From Kiritimatiellia bacterium (GTDB taxonomy: Bacteria > Verrucomicrobiota > Kiritimatiellia > UBA8416 > JABMPJ01), in contig JASLOA010000009.1 of the NCBI GenBank assembly GCA_030745755.1, forward strand, positions 1 to 64,000: a DNA stretch of 64,000 nucleotides, read 5' to 3'. This document shows positions 34,113-43,359 of this stretch, piece by piece. The stretch's first letter is position 1. Each line of letters begins with the position of its first letter. Below the pieces are notes generated by a model. That model did no database searches. It was given only the letters and a program-made list of their open reading frames with translations, and was not told where the DNA came from. Position numbers and translations under genes: made by a program.

Positions 34113-35603
34113 ATGGCAAAGAACAGGAATATGGATAGCAGGTTTGGAGCTCAGTTTGCGGGAGCGGCACGGTATACGGATATATTGGAGCCGCCGGTGG
34201 CCGGGGTGCGCGAAGCGCCGGATTCGGGGCGGTTCTTTCCTTATAGTGAACGACATCTGCAATGCGCCTGGACCGATGACCGCTATCGTCCTGAAGTTCT
34301 GAAGACCAGCACCGGCGATCAGGCGCTCGTGGTATCGCCCGGACGCTGGAACCTGGAATCCGGGCCGGACTTCCGTGACGCCGTACTCATCCTATCCCCC
34401 GACCAGCGGCGCCTGCAGGGCGATATCGAGGTGCATATTCACCCGCGCAACTGGGACCACCACGGCCACACCGATGATCCGGCCTATCGCAATGTGATCG
34501 CCCATATCACCTGGTTTCCGGGCCGACGTCCGGCGGGGCTCCCCGGCAAGGCAGTCCAGATTGCCCTGCGCGATCCTATCAGTGCCGTGCCCACGTTCAG
34601 CTTCGACAGTCTCGATCTCACCGCCTATCCCTATGCCGTCCCGTCACGTAAGCGACCGCCCTGCGGCAGAGCGCTGGCCGGTTGCGATCCAGAACTATCC
34701 GGGGCCATCCTGGATGCCGCAGGCGAGGAACGCCTGCGCATCAAGGCCGTGCGCATGGGTGAACGTATCCGCCGGGACGGTCCGGAACAGGTGCTCTACG
34801 AGGAGATCATGGCCGCGCTTGGCTATAAACACAATCGAAGCGCTTTCCGTGCACTCGCACGCGCCGTCACGCACGAGGCGCTCACCGAGAGCTGTGCCGG
34901 CAGACCACGCGACGCCTATGCGCTGCTCATGGGGGTGGCCGGACTCCTGCCGTCGGCGCCGCAACCGCAGTGGGATGACGAAGCCGCGCGCTTCGTCCGC
35001 GCGCTGTGGAACCGTTGGTGGCGCATGCAGGACGCCTGGTCCACCCAGATCATGGCGTCACATCAGTGGTCTCTCTCCGGACTGCGCCCCCAGAACCATC
35101 CCGCCCGCCGCCTCGCCGCAGCCGCCGGGATGTTCGCAGGAAAGCGTTCCTTTCATGACGCACTTGTCGCCCTCGACACCACAAAGCCGCAACGATGGTA
35201 TCCCGCGGCAGCCGGACTCATCACCGACACGCCAGCCCCCGCCTTCTGGGACCATCGCCTGAGCTGGGGGCGTCCACCCGTCGATTCCACGATCGCGCTC
35301 ATCGGCGAGAGCCGCCTGAACGCCATGACCATCAACATCCTGGTCCCGTTCCTTGCCGCAACAGGTCATGACATCACCACACTGCTCACCCACCTGCCAC
35401 CCGAATCCAGCAATGCCCTCACCCGCCAGACCGCCCACGCCCTACTCGGCCGCGACCACAACCCGGCCCTTCACCGCACCGGCCTGCGCCGCCAGGGCCT
35501 ACTCCAGGTATTCCACGATTTCTGCATCACCCACGCCGCCGACTGCCAAACCTGCCCTTTTCCGGAGGCGTTGGAGGGGTTTGTGGGGAACAAGAATGCG
35601 TAA
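34113..35603 (+). CDS. DUF2851 family protein
   Basis: A 496-residue protein of unknown role. It shows the DUF2851 signature: HLQCAWTDDRYRP, GRWNLESGPDFRDAVL, GDIEVHIHPRNWDHHGHTDD and a Tyr-rich segment after it, suggesting an enzyme with conserved Asp, Glu and His residues, perhaps nuclease-like. The C-terminus has CQTCPFPEAL, two cysteines as in other members. ATG 34113 has only a distant GGGGA; ATG 34131 and TTG 34092 are alternatives. It is divergent from the ABC operon and convergent with the GT9 gene. Confidence 0.82.
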   Translation: MAKNRNMDSRFGAQFAGAARYTDILEPPVAGVREAPDSGRFFPYSERHLQCAWTDDRYRPEVLKTSTGDQALVVSPGRWNLESGPDFRDAVLILSPDQRRLQGDIEVHIHPRNWDHHGHTDDPAYRNVIAHITWFPGRRPAGLPGKAVQIALRDPISAVPTFSFDSLDLTAYPYAVPSRKRPPCGRALAGCDPELSGAILDAAGEERLRIKAVRMGERIRRDGPEQVLYEEIMAALGYKHNRSAFRALARAVTHEALTESCAGRPRDAYALLMGVAGLLPSAPQPQWDDEAARFVRALWNRWWRMQDAWSTQIMASHQWSLSGLRPQNHPARRLAAAAGMFAGKRSFHDALVALDTTKPQRWYPAAAGLITDTPAPAFWDHRLSWGRPPVDSTIALIGESRLNAMTINILVPFLAATGHDITTLLTHLPPESSNALTRQTAHALLGRDHNPALHRTGLRRQGLLQVFHDFCITHAADCQTCPFPEALEGFVGNKNA

Positions 35604-35611
35604 TGATGTCG

Positions 35612-35694
35612 CGGCCCGCGCTGAGCGCGGGCCCTACCTTGCCCTCGATGGAGATACACATCTGATTGGGTAGGGCCCGCTCTCCGAGCGGGCC
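35612..35694. terminator. Twin GC-rich hairpins between convergent genes
   Basis: GGCCCGCGCTGAGCGCGGGC is a near-perfect hairpin at 35612-35632, and GGCCCGCTC-TCC-GAGCGGGCC follows at 35674-35694. The outer sequences GCGGGCCCTAC and GTAGGGCCCGC are also inverted, so the pair belongs to the GGTAGGGC repeat family. Position between the ends of the DUF2851 and GT9 genes suggests two-way termination; there is no long T-run. Confidence 0.6.
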
Positions 35695-35699
35695 GTCTA

Positions 35700-36695
35700 T
35701 CAGGTGTCCCTGCCCTTCTTCAACATCTCCAGCGCAACCTTCGTCACCTGGTCGGCTGAGATGTCGCTCATGCAGCGGTGGTGGCCGGGGGGGCAATCGC
35801 GCATGAAGCAGGGGCGGCAGTCGAGGGGTCCGGACTGAACGATACGATGGTCAGCGCCGTAGGGCCCGGTGCGCTCAGGGTGGGTGGGGCCAAAAAGCAC
35901 CAGGGAAGGCGTGTCTACGGCAGCAGCCATGTGGACGGGACCCGAATCGTTTGCTATCAGCAGGTCCATCGCGGCCAGGTAGCTTCCCATCTCCACCAAC
36001 GAGGTCTCGCCCGCGAGATTCACCGCGCCGCCTCCCATCATGCGCTCGATATCCGCACAGCGCTCAGCATCCCCCAGACCACCCATCAGGTAGATTGTGG
36101 CCCCGCGCTCCTCATGCAGGTGACGCGCGGCGGCGGCAAAACCTGCCGGCGTCCAGTCTTTGGTGACCCAGCGCGACGACGGAATCACTGCCACATGCGG
36201 GCCATTGCCCTCGATCTCAGCGGGAGGGAAGGTTACGGGAAACTCGGGCGAAATCGGATCCAGCCCCAGAAAACGAACCACGTCGAAGTTCTCCTCTACG
36301 GCATGCCGCTCCTTGTCGCGCTTCCCCGCCACGGCATGATAGAAGAGCCAGGCACATTCCCGCTGGAAGGAAGGGCCGATCCGGCGTCCCGCACGCGCAA
36401 AACGCGTAATGAGCCCGCTCTTCAGCAGGCCCTGCATATCCAACACCATGTCATAGCGCTCTTCGCGCAGTGTTCTGATGAAGGTCAACGGCTTACGTGA
36501 CGGACCCCGACGATCAAACGGGATCACGCGCCGCACATCATCAAAGCACCCCACCAGGTCCACGTATTCACGCTGTGTAACCCAGTCGATCTCCGCCCCG
36601 AGCCCGATCTTCAGGTTATGAACGGCGGGCAGTGCATGAAAAAGGTCGCCCAGCGAACTGAGCTTTACGACCAAAATTCTGGAGTTCTGCTTCAC
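35700..36695 (-). CDS. Glycosyltransferase family 9, heptosyltransferase I-like
   Basis: A 331-residue enzyme with the GT-B fold. VVKLSSLGDLFHALPAV near the N-terminus and ANDSGPVHMAAAVDTPSL are GT9 signatures, and AVIPSSRWVTKDW holds the nucleotide-sugar binding Lys. Such enzymes add L-glycero-D-manno-heptose to the Kdo of lipopolysaccharide in the inner leaflet. C-terminal CRPCFMRDCPPGHHRCM is a cysteine-rich addition common to GT9 proteins. The frame starts with GTG at 36695; the ribosome site is weak. No Kdo or lipid A gene is adjacent. Confidence 0.85.
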   Translation of the reverse strand: MKQNSRILVVKLSSLGDLFHALPAVHNLKIGLGAEIDWVTQREYVDLVGCFDDVRRVIPFDRRGPSRKPLTFIRTLREERYDMVLDMQGLLKSGLITRFARAGRRIGPSFQRECAWLFYHAVAGKRDKERHAVEENFDVVRFLGLDPISPEFPVTFPPAEIEGNGPHVAVIPSSRWVTKDWTPAGFAAAARHLHEERGATIYLMGGLGDAERCADIERMMGGGAVNLAGETSLVEMGSYLAAMDLLIANDSGPVHMAAAVDTPSLVLFGPTHPERTGPYGADHRIVQSGPLDCRPCFMRDCPPGHHRCMSDISADQVTKVALEMLKKGRDT

Positions 36696-36724
36696 AGATA
36701 GGGTTCCAAGGTCCCTGACTCGTT

Positions 36725-36796
36725 GTCATTCCGAGCGAAGCGAGGAATCTCAGCTTCATGTTGAGGCGGAGATCCCTCGACTTCGCTCGGGATGAC
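36725..36796. repeat. Palindromic intergenic repeat, GTCATTCCGAG family
   Basis: GTCATTCCGAGCGAAGCGAG at one end and CTTCGCTCGGGATGAC at the other, with a short loop, between the GT9 gene and the end of uvrC. Same family as at 499. Confidence 0.75.
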
Positions 36797-36853
36797 ACAC
36801 CGGTTATGCGAACGTACTTCACTTGTACCACTAACAGCAGATAATTGCACTGC

Positions 36854-38335
36854 CTATTCAGTCGAACCCGCGGCCTCGCGAAGCGCCGCCTTAATCAGTT
36901 TCGCCGTCTCCAGACCAATACCCGGCACGTCGGCAATCTCCTCTTCCGTCGCTTGCTCGATGCGCCGAAGCGAGCCCAGATGTTTCAACAGCACCTGTTT
37001 GCGCTGCGGGCCAATGCCTGGGATATCATCCAGGATCGACTCACGTATTCGTTTCCGCCGCAAGCGTTGATGATAATCCAGTGCAAACCGATGCGCTTCG
37101 TCGCGCAGCCGCTGCAACACCTGGAGGGCCGGTGAATTGCGCTCCAGTTCCAGTGGCGCTTCAGCGGGATGAACATAGACCAATTCAAAGCGCTTGGCCA
37201 GTCCGGCTGTCGGCACATGAACCAGTCCGAGCTGCGCCAGCTCCGCACGCGCCGCGGCAAGCTGGGTGGGGCCACCATCGACCAGTACCAGGCCGGGCAT
37301 CGGCGACTCACGATCCCGCAGATCCGTATAGCGGCGACGGATCACCTCCGCCATCATGGCCGGATCGTCGCTGCCGGTGACGCTCTTGATGCGAAAGCGG
37401 CGGTACAGGTTCTTGCGCGGCATTCCATCAACGGAGCAGACCATACTGGCCACGGCATAGGTCCCGGATATGTTGGAGATATCGTAGGCTTCGATCACGT
37501 GGGGAAGCGCCGGCAGTTTAAGTAGGCGTTTGAGATCTTTGACGCCCTGCGTGGCGGCCGCTTGACGAATCTCCGGTGTGGACGCGATGCGTGACCGGGA
37601 CCGCACAACCTGGTTGAGCGCATGGAGCGTGTCGCGCAGGGCGGCGGCGCGTTCATAATCCCTCTTCCCGGCCGCATCTTCCATGCTCTCGCGGACGTCC
37701 TGCAGGACTTTCAGTCGCTCACCCCGCAGGAATGCACAGGCCTCGTTGACACGCTCACGGTACTCCTCCTCCGATACCTTTCCGATGCAGGGCGCGGAGC
37801 AGAAACGGACAATGTCGTTGATGCAGTGCTTGTGGGTTTCCTCATCCGGGATACGCGGCCCGCATTTTCGGAGACCGTAATGCTTTTCGATAAAATCAAC
37901 CGTGGCCCGTGCTGCCGCGGATGACGGAAATGGCCCGAAATACTCTGAGCCCTCATCCCGTTCCACGCGGCAGAGCCGCAGACGCGGAAACGGCTGGCCG
38001 AGGTCGGCACGCAGCAACAGAAAGCGCTTATCGTCGCGAAAACTGACGTTGTAGCGCGGACGGTACTCCTTAATGAGCCGGCTCTCCGTGAGCGTAGCCT
38101 CGGCTTCGGTGCGTACCACGACCAGATCGATATCCGCAATGCTCCGCACCAGTCCGCGCAACTTGGGCGAGCCGCGTCGCAGGGAGCTGTCGCGGAAGTA
38201 GGACTGCACGCGTTTGCGTAGCGAGTTGGCCTTGCCCACGTAGATGATACGTCCGCGCTTATCGCGCATCAGGTAGCACCCGGGCTTGTCAGGCAACTCC
38301 TTCAGCTTGGTCCGGACACGTTCGGGTATATTCAT
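36854..38335 (-). CDS. uvrC: UvrC excinuclease subunit, short form
   Basis: UvrC makes both incisions in nucleotide excision repair. This form has 493 residues against about 600 usually. Order: GIY-YIG nuclease (GCYLMRDKRGRIIYVGKA, about 18-95), a Cys-rich patch, the UVR domain for UvrB near 205-240, the RNase H-like nuclease with Asp in EAYDISNISG, Asp in LVDGGPTQL and His in EAHRFALDYH, and C-terminal helix-hairpin-helix repeats. The 100 or so residues usually found between UVR and the nuclease are absent, but all catalytic residues remain. The ATG at 38335 begins MNIPERV; longer frames lack family similarity. Confidence 0.9.
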   Translation of the reverse strand: MNIPERVRTKLKELPDKPGCYLMRDKRGRIIYVGKANSLRKRVQSYFRDSSLRRGSPKLRGLVRSIADIDLVVVRTEAEATLTESRLIKEYRPRYNVSFRDDKRFLLLRADLGQPFPRLRLCRVERDEGSEYFGPFPSSAAARATVDFIEKHYGLRKCGPRIPDEETHKHCINDIVRFCSAPCIGKVSEEEYRERVNEACAFLRGERLKVLQDVRESMEDAAGKRDYERAAALRDTLHALNQVVRSRSRIASTPEIRQAAATQGVKDLKRLLKLPALPHVIEAYDISNISGTYAVASMVCSVDGMPRKNLYRRFRIKSVTGSDDPAMMAEVIRRRYTDLRDRESPMPGLVLVDGGPTQLAAARAELAQLGLVHVPTAGLAKRFELVYVHPAEAPLELERNSPALQVLQRLRDEAHRFALDYHQRLRRKRIRESILDDIPGIGPQRKQVLLKHLGSLRRIEQATEEEIADVPGIGLETAKLIKAALREAAGSTE

Positions 38336-38387
38336 TGACCGCTGGAATCGCCATGAAGAGCTACCTTCATGTCCTTCATGGTGAGTT

Positions 38388-39809
38388 CTATTCAAACCGC
38401 AGTAGCGCGTACCAGGAATAGCGCTGACTCTTGATGCGCAGGAGCACACGGCCACGCTCGGCAGCTTCGGCCAATGCTTCGCTGAACGCCTCGATGGTTG
38501 TGACCGGCTCGCGGTTGACGCTCAGGATCAGATGTCCGGGCTGTATCTCAGCCTGGGCGGCGGCACTGTAGGGCTCCACCTCGGCCACCAGCACACCCTC
38601 GCCCATCTCATGGCCAAAACGCTCGGCCAGCTCCGGCGACAGTTCTCGCACCGCCAGACCGAGTTTTTTGGACACCTCAACTGCCTTCTTCTGAGCCGCT
38701 TCATCGCCCGGAAGCACGCCGATAGTCACTTTCACCATTTTGACCGCGCCGTCACGGAAGATCTTCAGCTTGATCTCCTTGCCGGGTGCAGTCAGAGCCA
38801 CCCGGTTACGAAACGTACGGTTGTCCTCCACATCATTGCCGTCCATCTCGAGAATAATATCCCCGGCTTCCAACCCGGCCTCTTCGGCCGGACTGTCCTC
38901 GACTATCCCCGCCACCAGGACGCCGCCTGCCTCGTCCAGACCAAACGACTCGGCCAGTTCTTGATCCATTTCCTGGCGATTGAGCTGGATACCAAGGAAT
39001 CCGCGCGTCACTTCTCCGCTGGCCACAAGCTGGTCCTTGATCACGATGGCCAGGTCGATCGGAATAGCGAACCCGATGCCCATGTAGCCGCCGCTCTGGC
39101 TGTAGATCGCGGTGTTGATTCCCACGACCTTACCGTCGATGTTGAGGAGCGGGCCCCCGGAGTTGCCCGGGTTGATCGCCGCATCGGTCTGGATGAAGTC
39201 TTCATACTCGGCAATGCCGATGTTGTTGCGTCCGATGGCACTGACCACACCGACGGTCAGGGTTTCGGAGAGCCCGAAGGGGTTGCCCACCGCAATAACC
39301 CACTCTCCCATCTCGAGCGAGGCGGAGTCGCCCGCCTCAAGAATGGGCAGGTCTCCTTCCGCGTCTATCTTGATGACCGCCACCTCGGATTTCGGGTCCG
39401 TTCCAACCCGCTCCGCCTCGAACTCGCGTCCGTCATTGAGTTTCACCGTGATCTTGTCGGCATCTCCCACGACATGGTTGTTCGTCAGGATATAGCCATC
39501 CTTGGTGATGATGAAACCGGAGCCCTGTCCCTGCAAAAGCTGCTGACGCGGCCGGCGAGGTTGGGGAATACCGAAGAATCCAAACGGGTCGTTGTATTGA
39601 AAGCCGGGTTGCTGCGTCTGGACGGTTTTTTCAACCGTAATGAACACCACCGCAGGAACGGCCTTCTTCGCCACACGCGAAAATGCCCGGCTGGTCTGTT
39701 TCAGAACCGCCACCTCGGCATCGCCATCCCCGACCTCTTTCGCACCTGTCGTCGGCAGCATTCCAGCCGCTATAACCCCAATAGCCAGTACACGAAGCAT
39801 CTTCTTCAT
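38388..39809 (-). CDS. Deg/HtrA-family periplasmic serine protease
   Basis: A 473-residue protease and chaperone of the periplasm. A signal peptide (about residues 1-23) is followed by the trypsin-like domain with His in TNNHVVG, Asp in SEVAVIKID and Ser in NPGNSGGPL, then two PDZ domains (about 270-360 and 380-470). DegP/DegQ proteins refold or degrade misfolded envelope proteins. The ATG at 39809 follows AGGA and starts the signal peptide. The uvrC gene lies 52 bases downstream on the same strand. Upstream, divergently, is the phosphotransferase fusion. Confidence 0.92.
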   Translation of the reverse strand: MKKMLRVLAIGVIAAGMLPTTGAKEVGDGDAEVAVLKQTSRAFSRVAKKAVPAVVFITVEKTVQTQQPGFQYNDPFGFFGIPQPRRPRQQLLQGQGSGFIITKDGYILTNNHVVGDADKITVKLNDGREFEAERVGTDPKSEVAVIKIDAEGDLPILEAGDSASLEMGEWVIAVGNPFGLSETLTVGVVSAIGRNNIGIAEYEDFIQTDAAINPGNSGGPLLNIDGKVVGINTAIYSQSGGYMGIGFAIPIDLAIVIKDQLVASGEVTRGFLGIQLNRQEMDQELAESFGLDEAGGVLVAGIVEDSPAEEAGLEAGDIILEMDGNDVEDNRTFRNRVALTAPGKEIKLKIFRDGAVKMVKVTIGVLPGDEAAQKKAVEVSKKLGLAVRELSPELAERFGHEMGEGVLVAEVEPYSAAAQAEIQPGHLILSVNREPVTTIEAFSEALAEAAERGRVLLRIKSQRYSWYALLRFE

Positions 39810-39939
39810 CTCAATTCCTCCACAATCACAGCAACTCGAAGAGGCAAAGATATTGCCAAACCCTGCAGGATTGGACAAGCTCCAGCCTACCCACAAGTGT
39901 CCGCCCAGGCAACGAAGGCGAGAGAGAGGATATGACGCC

Positions 39940-42390
39940 ATGACAGAACAATTCCAAGGCGATAAGAAGAAGGGACAGTCACTGCTGTATGGCGTAGAGA
40001 CCAAGTTCAAGAACTGGCTGCTGCCAATGGTTCCGGAGCGGGTTGAGACCTATCATCTGACACTCACCACTGTTGCGTGGAGTCTACTCTTGATCTTCTT
40101 TGCTTTCCTCGCCAGGACGGATATCCGTTGGCTGTGGGGCGCTTCGTTCATGATCGTTCTGCAGTATGTCACGGACTTGCTCGACGGGGCCATTGGACGC
40201 CAGCGTGATACAGGCCTCATCAAGTGGGGCTATTACATGGATCACCTGCTGGACTACCTCTTTCTCTGTGCCATTCTGATCGGGTACGCGCTGCTGGTTC
40301 AGGATCAGCACAAGTTCATGCTTTTCTTCATCCTGGCGCTATTTGGCGCCTTCATGGTCAATTCCTTTCTCGCGTTCGCGGCCACAAACGAGTTCCAGAT
40401 TTCCTACATGGGAATCGGTCCTACCGAGATACGGCTCGTCTTTATTGCCATCAACACCGTCATCATTCTGCTCCATGGCAATACCCACCTTGAAGCGGCA
40501 CTACCTTACGTGCTCTGGTTCTCTTTGTTCGGTCTGTTTGTCACCGTCTACCGCACCCAGGAACATATCTGGGACCTGGATATGAAGAACAAGTACGGCG
40601 AAGAAGCCATGCTCAAGGCGAGGACGAGGGATCGCTCCGTCTTGGAACAGAAATGGACGCTCTATCTCTCCTGGCGCAAAGTGGTACGCAACCTCGTGCT
40701 GAGCTTCCTGATTGCGTTTGTGGCACTGACGGTCCTCATGATGCGTGTCGCGGCACCTTATCACCGGTTGCTGGCGGGAGCGCTTTATCTCGCGAGCTGG
40801 ATTCCTTTCGTGCGCTCATTCAAAGACCGGCTAGCCCTGCTCCGGCGCCGTGGCCGACAGGTTAAGGGCATCATTCGTCCCCACCTGCCATATGTGTTGG
40901 TTGGACTCGCCCTGATTGTGGCAGCCTACGTGGCTCATGCACTCGCACCCATACACGATTCTCAGTTGATCAGCATGACTGAGAAGGATCTGAAGGACGA
41001 ACTTCAGACCGACCTTCACAACCTGGAGGTCCTGAGCGGAAGCATGGGCTCACTGATCGGGTGGACCCAGTCCGAAGGTCTGCTTTCGCGCCCCGTTAAT
41101 GACCTGTCGGCCGAAGACAAACAGAACGTGAGAGATGCCTGGCTCCAATTCGCAGACCTGTCCCTTGAACTGGACATTCTTAAGAGCAAGTACAAGGGGT
41201 TCTACCAGGTTGATCAACTTTCCCGGCGCACACTTCATGCCGAGGCTTTCTTTGTCCAGTTTGCAGCATTCGTTACACAGTATCGCACTACGCTCAAACT
41301 GGTGAGCGCCGTTGAAGAGAGCGACTTTATGAACACATTGCTGGACGAGCCCCTCTCCGCGCACGGGATTCCTGCCAACAGCTACTCCGCTATCAAGCAG
41401 CGCCTGACCAACCCACAGGTCATGATCCGTCTCAACGCATGGGCCTGCTATTTTCCCCTGATTCGAAAAGATGTTTCACAGCGTCAAGACCTTGTAGATC
41501 GGGTCGCCGGCAGTATCGAAGACATCTACCTGACTATAGGAAAGAAGCCATCCATTCTGGTCAGCAACCCGCGCGACCTCTTTGAGAAACGAGCGTTTGC
41601 CGCATGGTTCCCTTTCCAGCGCGAAATCGCACTGCACATGGGCAGAGTTCGCGTGGAAACGCATAGCTACCGAATCCGGCCCGAGCACATCTCCGAGCTT
41701 CTGCCACCCCTGCAGCCGGGTGACATCATCTTTGAGCGCCGCAACTGGAAGATGTCCAATGCGGGCATTCCCGGTTTCTGGCCACACGTTGCTCTGCATG
41801 TCGGTACTCCTGCCGAGTTTGACGCGTTCTTCACATCACTGCCCATGCTCGACAATCAGTCACCGATGGAGTACATCCGGCAGAACTTCGCCCACGTCCA
41901 CGCCGCTATGTCCACCCAAGATGCCAACGGCTACGAACACGCCATCATCGAGGCCCTGGAGCCCGGCATCATATTCACCTCTCGAGAAGAGAGCCTGCAT
42001 GCCGACTACGTCGGCATCATCAGACCGCGACTCACAAAGGAGCAGATCTTCAAGGCGCTGTTGAATGCCTTTGAGCACCACGGGAAACCGTACGATTTCA
42101 ATTTCGACTTCGCCACCGACACCAAGCTGGTCTGCTCGGAACTGGTCTACAAGGCCTTCGGCGACATGCAAGGGATCACGCTGAAACCGGCCACCCTGAA
42201 CGGGCGCCTCCTGATGAAACCCAACTTTCTGGCCGAGAAGTTCGACCGGGAGTATGGAACCAACCGGCAAGAGTTCGATTTTGTCTGCTTCCTCGACTCC
42301 AGCGAGAAGACCGGCGAGGTCATGTTGCGTGATGCGGCCGCTTTTGCAGAAAGTTGGAAGCGTCCCAAGTGGGACATTCTCATGGACTGA
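39940..42390 (+). CDS. CDP-alcohol phosphotransferase fused to YiiX-like papain-fold hydrolase
   Basis: An 816-residue fusion. Residues 40-230 are a multi-helix CDP-alcohol phosphotransferase domain with its full metal motif: Asp79, Asp82-Gly83, Arg87, Gly97, Asp101 and Asp105. These enzymes swap CMP on a CDP-lipid for another alcohol. Two further membrane segments follow near 245-305, then an unassigned helical region. The last 200 residues match the permuted NlpC/P60 (YiiX-like) fold: LQPGDIIFERR, WPHVALHVG with His616, and LVCSELVYKAF with Cys732. Related folds include lipid acyltransferases and amidases. AGGA stands before ATG 39940. The combined function is unknown. Confidence 0.85.
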   Translation: MTEQFQGDKKKGQSLLYGVETKFKNWLLPMVPERVETYHLTLTTVAWSLLLIFFAFLARTDIRWLWGASFMIVLQYVTDLLDGAIGRQRDTGLIKWGYYMDHLLDYLFLCAILIGYALLVQDQHKFMLFFILALFGAFMVNSFLAFAATNEFQISYMGIGPTEIRLVFIAINTVIILLHGNTHLEAALPYVLWFSLFGLFVTVYRTQEHIWDLDMKNKYGEEAMLKARTRDRSVLEQKWTLYLSWRKVVRNLVLSFLIAFVALTVLMMRVAAPYHRLLAGALYLASWIPFVRSFKDRLALLRRRGRQVKGIIRPHLPYVLVGLALIVAAYVAHALAPIHDSQLISMTEKDLKDELQTDLHNLEVLSGSMGSLIGWTQSEGLLSRPVNDLSAEDKQNVRDAWLQFADLSLELDILKSKYKGFYQVDQLSRRTLHAEAFFVQFAAFVTQYRTTLKLVSAVEESDFMNTLLDEPLSAHGIPANSYSAIKQRLTNPQVMIRLNAWACYFPLIRKDVSQRQDLVDRVAGSIEDIYLTIGKKPSILVSNPRDLFEKRAFAAWFPFQREIALHMGRVRVETHSYRIRPEHISELLPPLQPGDIIFERRNWKMSNAGIPGFWPHVALHVGTPAEFDAFFTSLPMLDNQSPMEYIRQNFAHVHAAMSTQDANGYEHAIIEALEPGIIFTSREESLHADYVGIIRPRLTKEQIFKALLNAFEHHGKPYDFNFDFATDTKLVCSELVYKAFGDMQGITLKPATLNGRLLMKPNFLAEKFDREYGTNRQEFDFVCFLDSSEKTGEVMLRDAAAFAESWKRPKWDILMD

Positions 42391-42420
42391 TAGCCGCGTA
42401 ACCTTCGCGCGGCCCCATCT

Positions 42421-43197
42421 TCAGTACTCAGGAACCGGGCGGTCGATGTGTTTGAGGACGGCCTGGAGGTCGGCCCAGACTTCGTGCTTGGCACCGGGCT
42501 TACGGAGGAGGTAAGAGGGGTGGAAGGTTGGCATCACGTCGATGCCTTCGAAGGTGTGCCAGTTACCACGAACCTTGGTGATTCCGGTTAATCCCAGCAG
42601 CCCCTCGGTCGCGGTGCCGCCGAGACAGACAATAACCTTGGGCTTCAAGAGCGCAATCTGTGCCTTGAGATAAGGGATGCAGGCTTCCATCTCGGCCGGC
42701 TCGGGTTTGCGGTTTTCCGGTGGGCGACATTTGCAGATGTTGGCGATGAAGACCTCTTCGCGCTGGAAGCCCATGGCTTCGATCATCTTGGTCAGGAGTT
42801 TCCCGGCCCGCCCCACGAACGGACGCCCCTGTGCATCCTCATCGGCGCCCGGCGCTTCGCCCACGAACATGATCTCGGGTTGCGAATGACCCTCGCCCGG
42901 GACCGTGTTCGTACGGGTCGCGTGGAGACCGCACTGCGTACAATCGGCTATGCTCGCCGCAACGGCGTCCAGGTCTGTCCATGCTGCTGTTTCCATTGGG
43001 GCGGTCTCCTTGTCTGGCACATCAGAAGCGGGAACCGCTGCCGATGCGGATAGGGGGGGCGGTTGGCCCAGCTCAGCGATCACGGTCAGATCGATCTCCA
43101 CAGAGCTTCTGCCCTCCTCGGTCTCGAAGGCGACGTAGTCTTCGAGATCGGACACGAGCTTGGAAAAAGGATCAGGCGGTGTTGGTACTGGTGTCAT
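42421..43197 (-). CDS. Uracil-DNA glycosylase, family 4 (Fe-S)
   Basis: A 258-residue repair enzyme that removes uracil from DNA. The N-terminal 70 residues are a variable acidic linker. Then come [18 protein letters not shown] with cluster cysteines, [20 protein letters not shown] (the water-activating motif), [12 protein letters not shown] and the closing HPSYLLR motif. Family 4 enzymes have a [4Fe-4S] cluster. ATG 43197 is preferred; a TTG upstream at 43209 is possible. Confidence 0.92.
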   Translation of the reverse strand: MTPVPTPPDPFSKLVSDLEDYVAFETEEGRSSVEIDLTVIAELGQPPPLSASAAVPASDVPDKETAPMETAAWTDLDAVAASIADCTQCGLHATRTNTVPGEGHSQPEIMFVGEAPGADEDAQGRPFVGRAGKLLTKMIEAMGFQREEVFIANICKCRPPENRKPEPAEMEACIPYLKAQIALLKPKVIVCLGGTATEGLLGLTGITKVRGNWHTFEGIDVMPTFHPSYLLRKPGAKHEVWADLQAVLKHIDRPVPEY

Positions 43198-43223
43198 GTC
43201 AACCGCCAAACGCTATGCACCTT

Positions 43224-43298
43224 GTCATTCCGAGCGGAGTCGAGGAATCTCCGGCGCCGGTATATCGCAGGAGATCCCTCGGCAAGCTCGGGATGACA
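43224..43298. repeat. Palindromic intergenic repeat, GTCATTCCGAG family
   Basis: GTCATTCCGAGCGGAGTCGA and the inverted arm ending GCTCGGGATGAC, separated by about 30 bases. Upstream of the uracil-DNA glycosylase gene and downstream of rluD. Same family as at 499. Confidence 0.75.
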
Positions 43299-43359
43299 GG
43301 ACGGCGCGTCTCTATGACAGGACTGCACGTCTCTATATTTTTCTACGCGGAACATGATA

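Noticed and set aside
38532-39935. Long plus-strand frame opposite the Deg protease
   Set aside because: Antisense to a clear protease with catalytic triad and PDZ domains; its end runs up to the next gene by chance.
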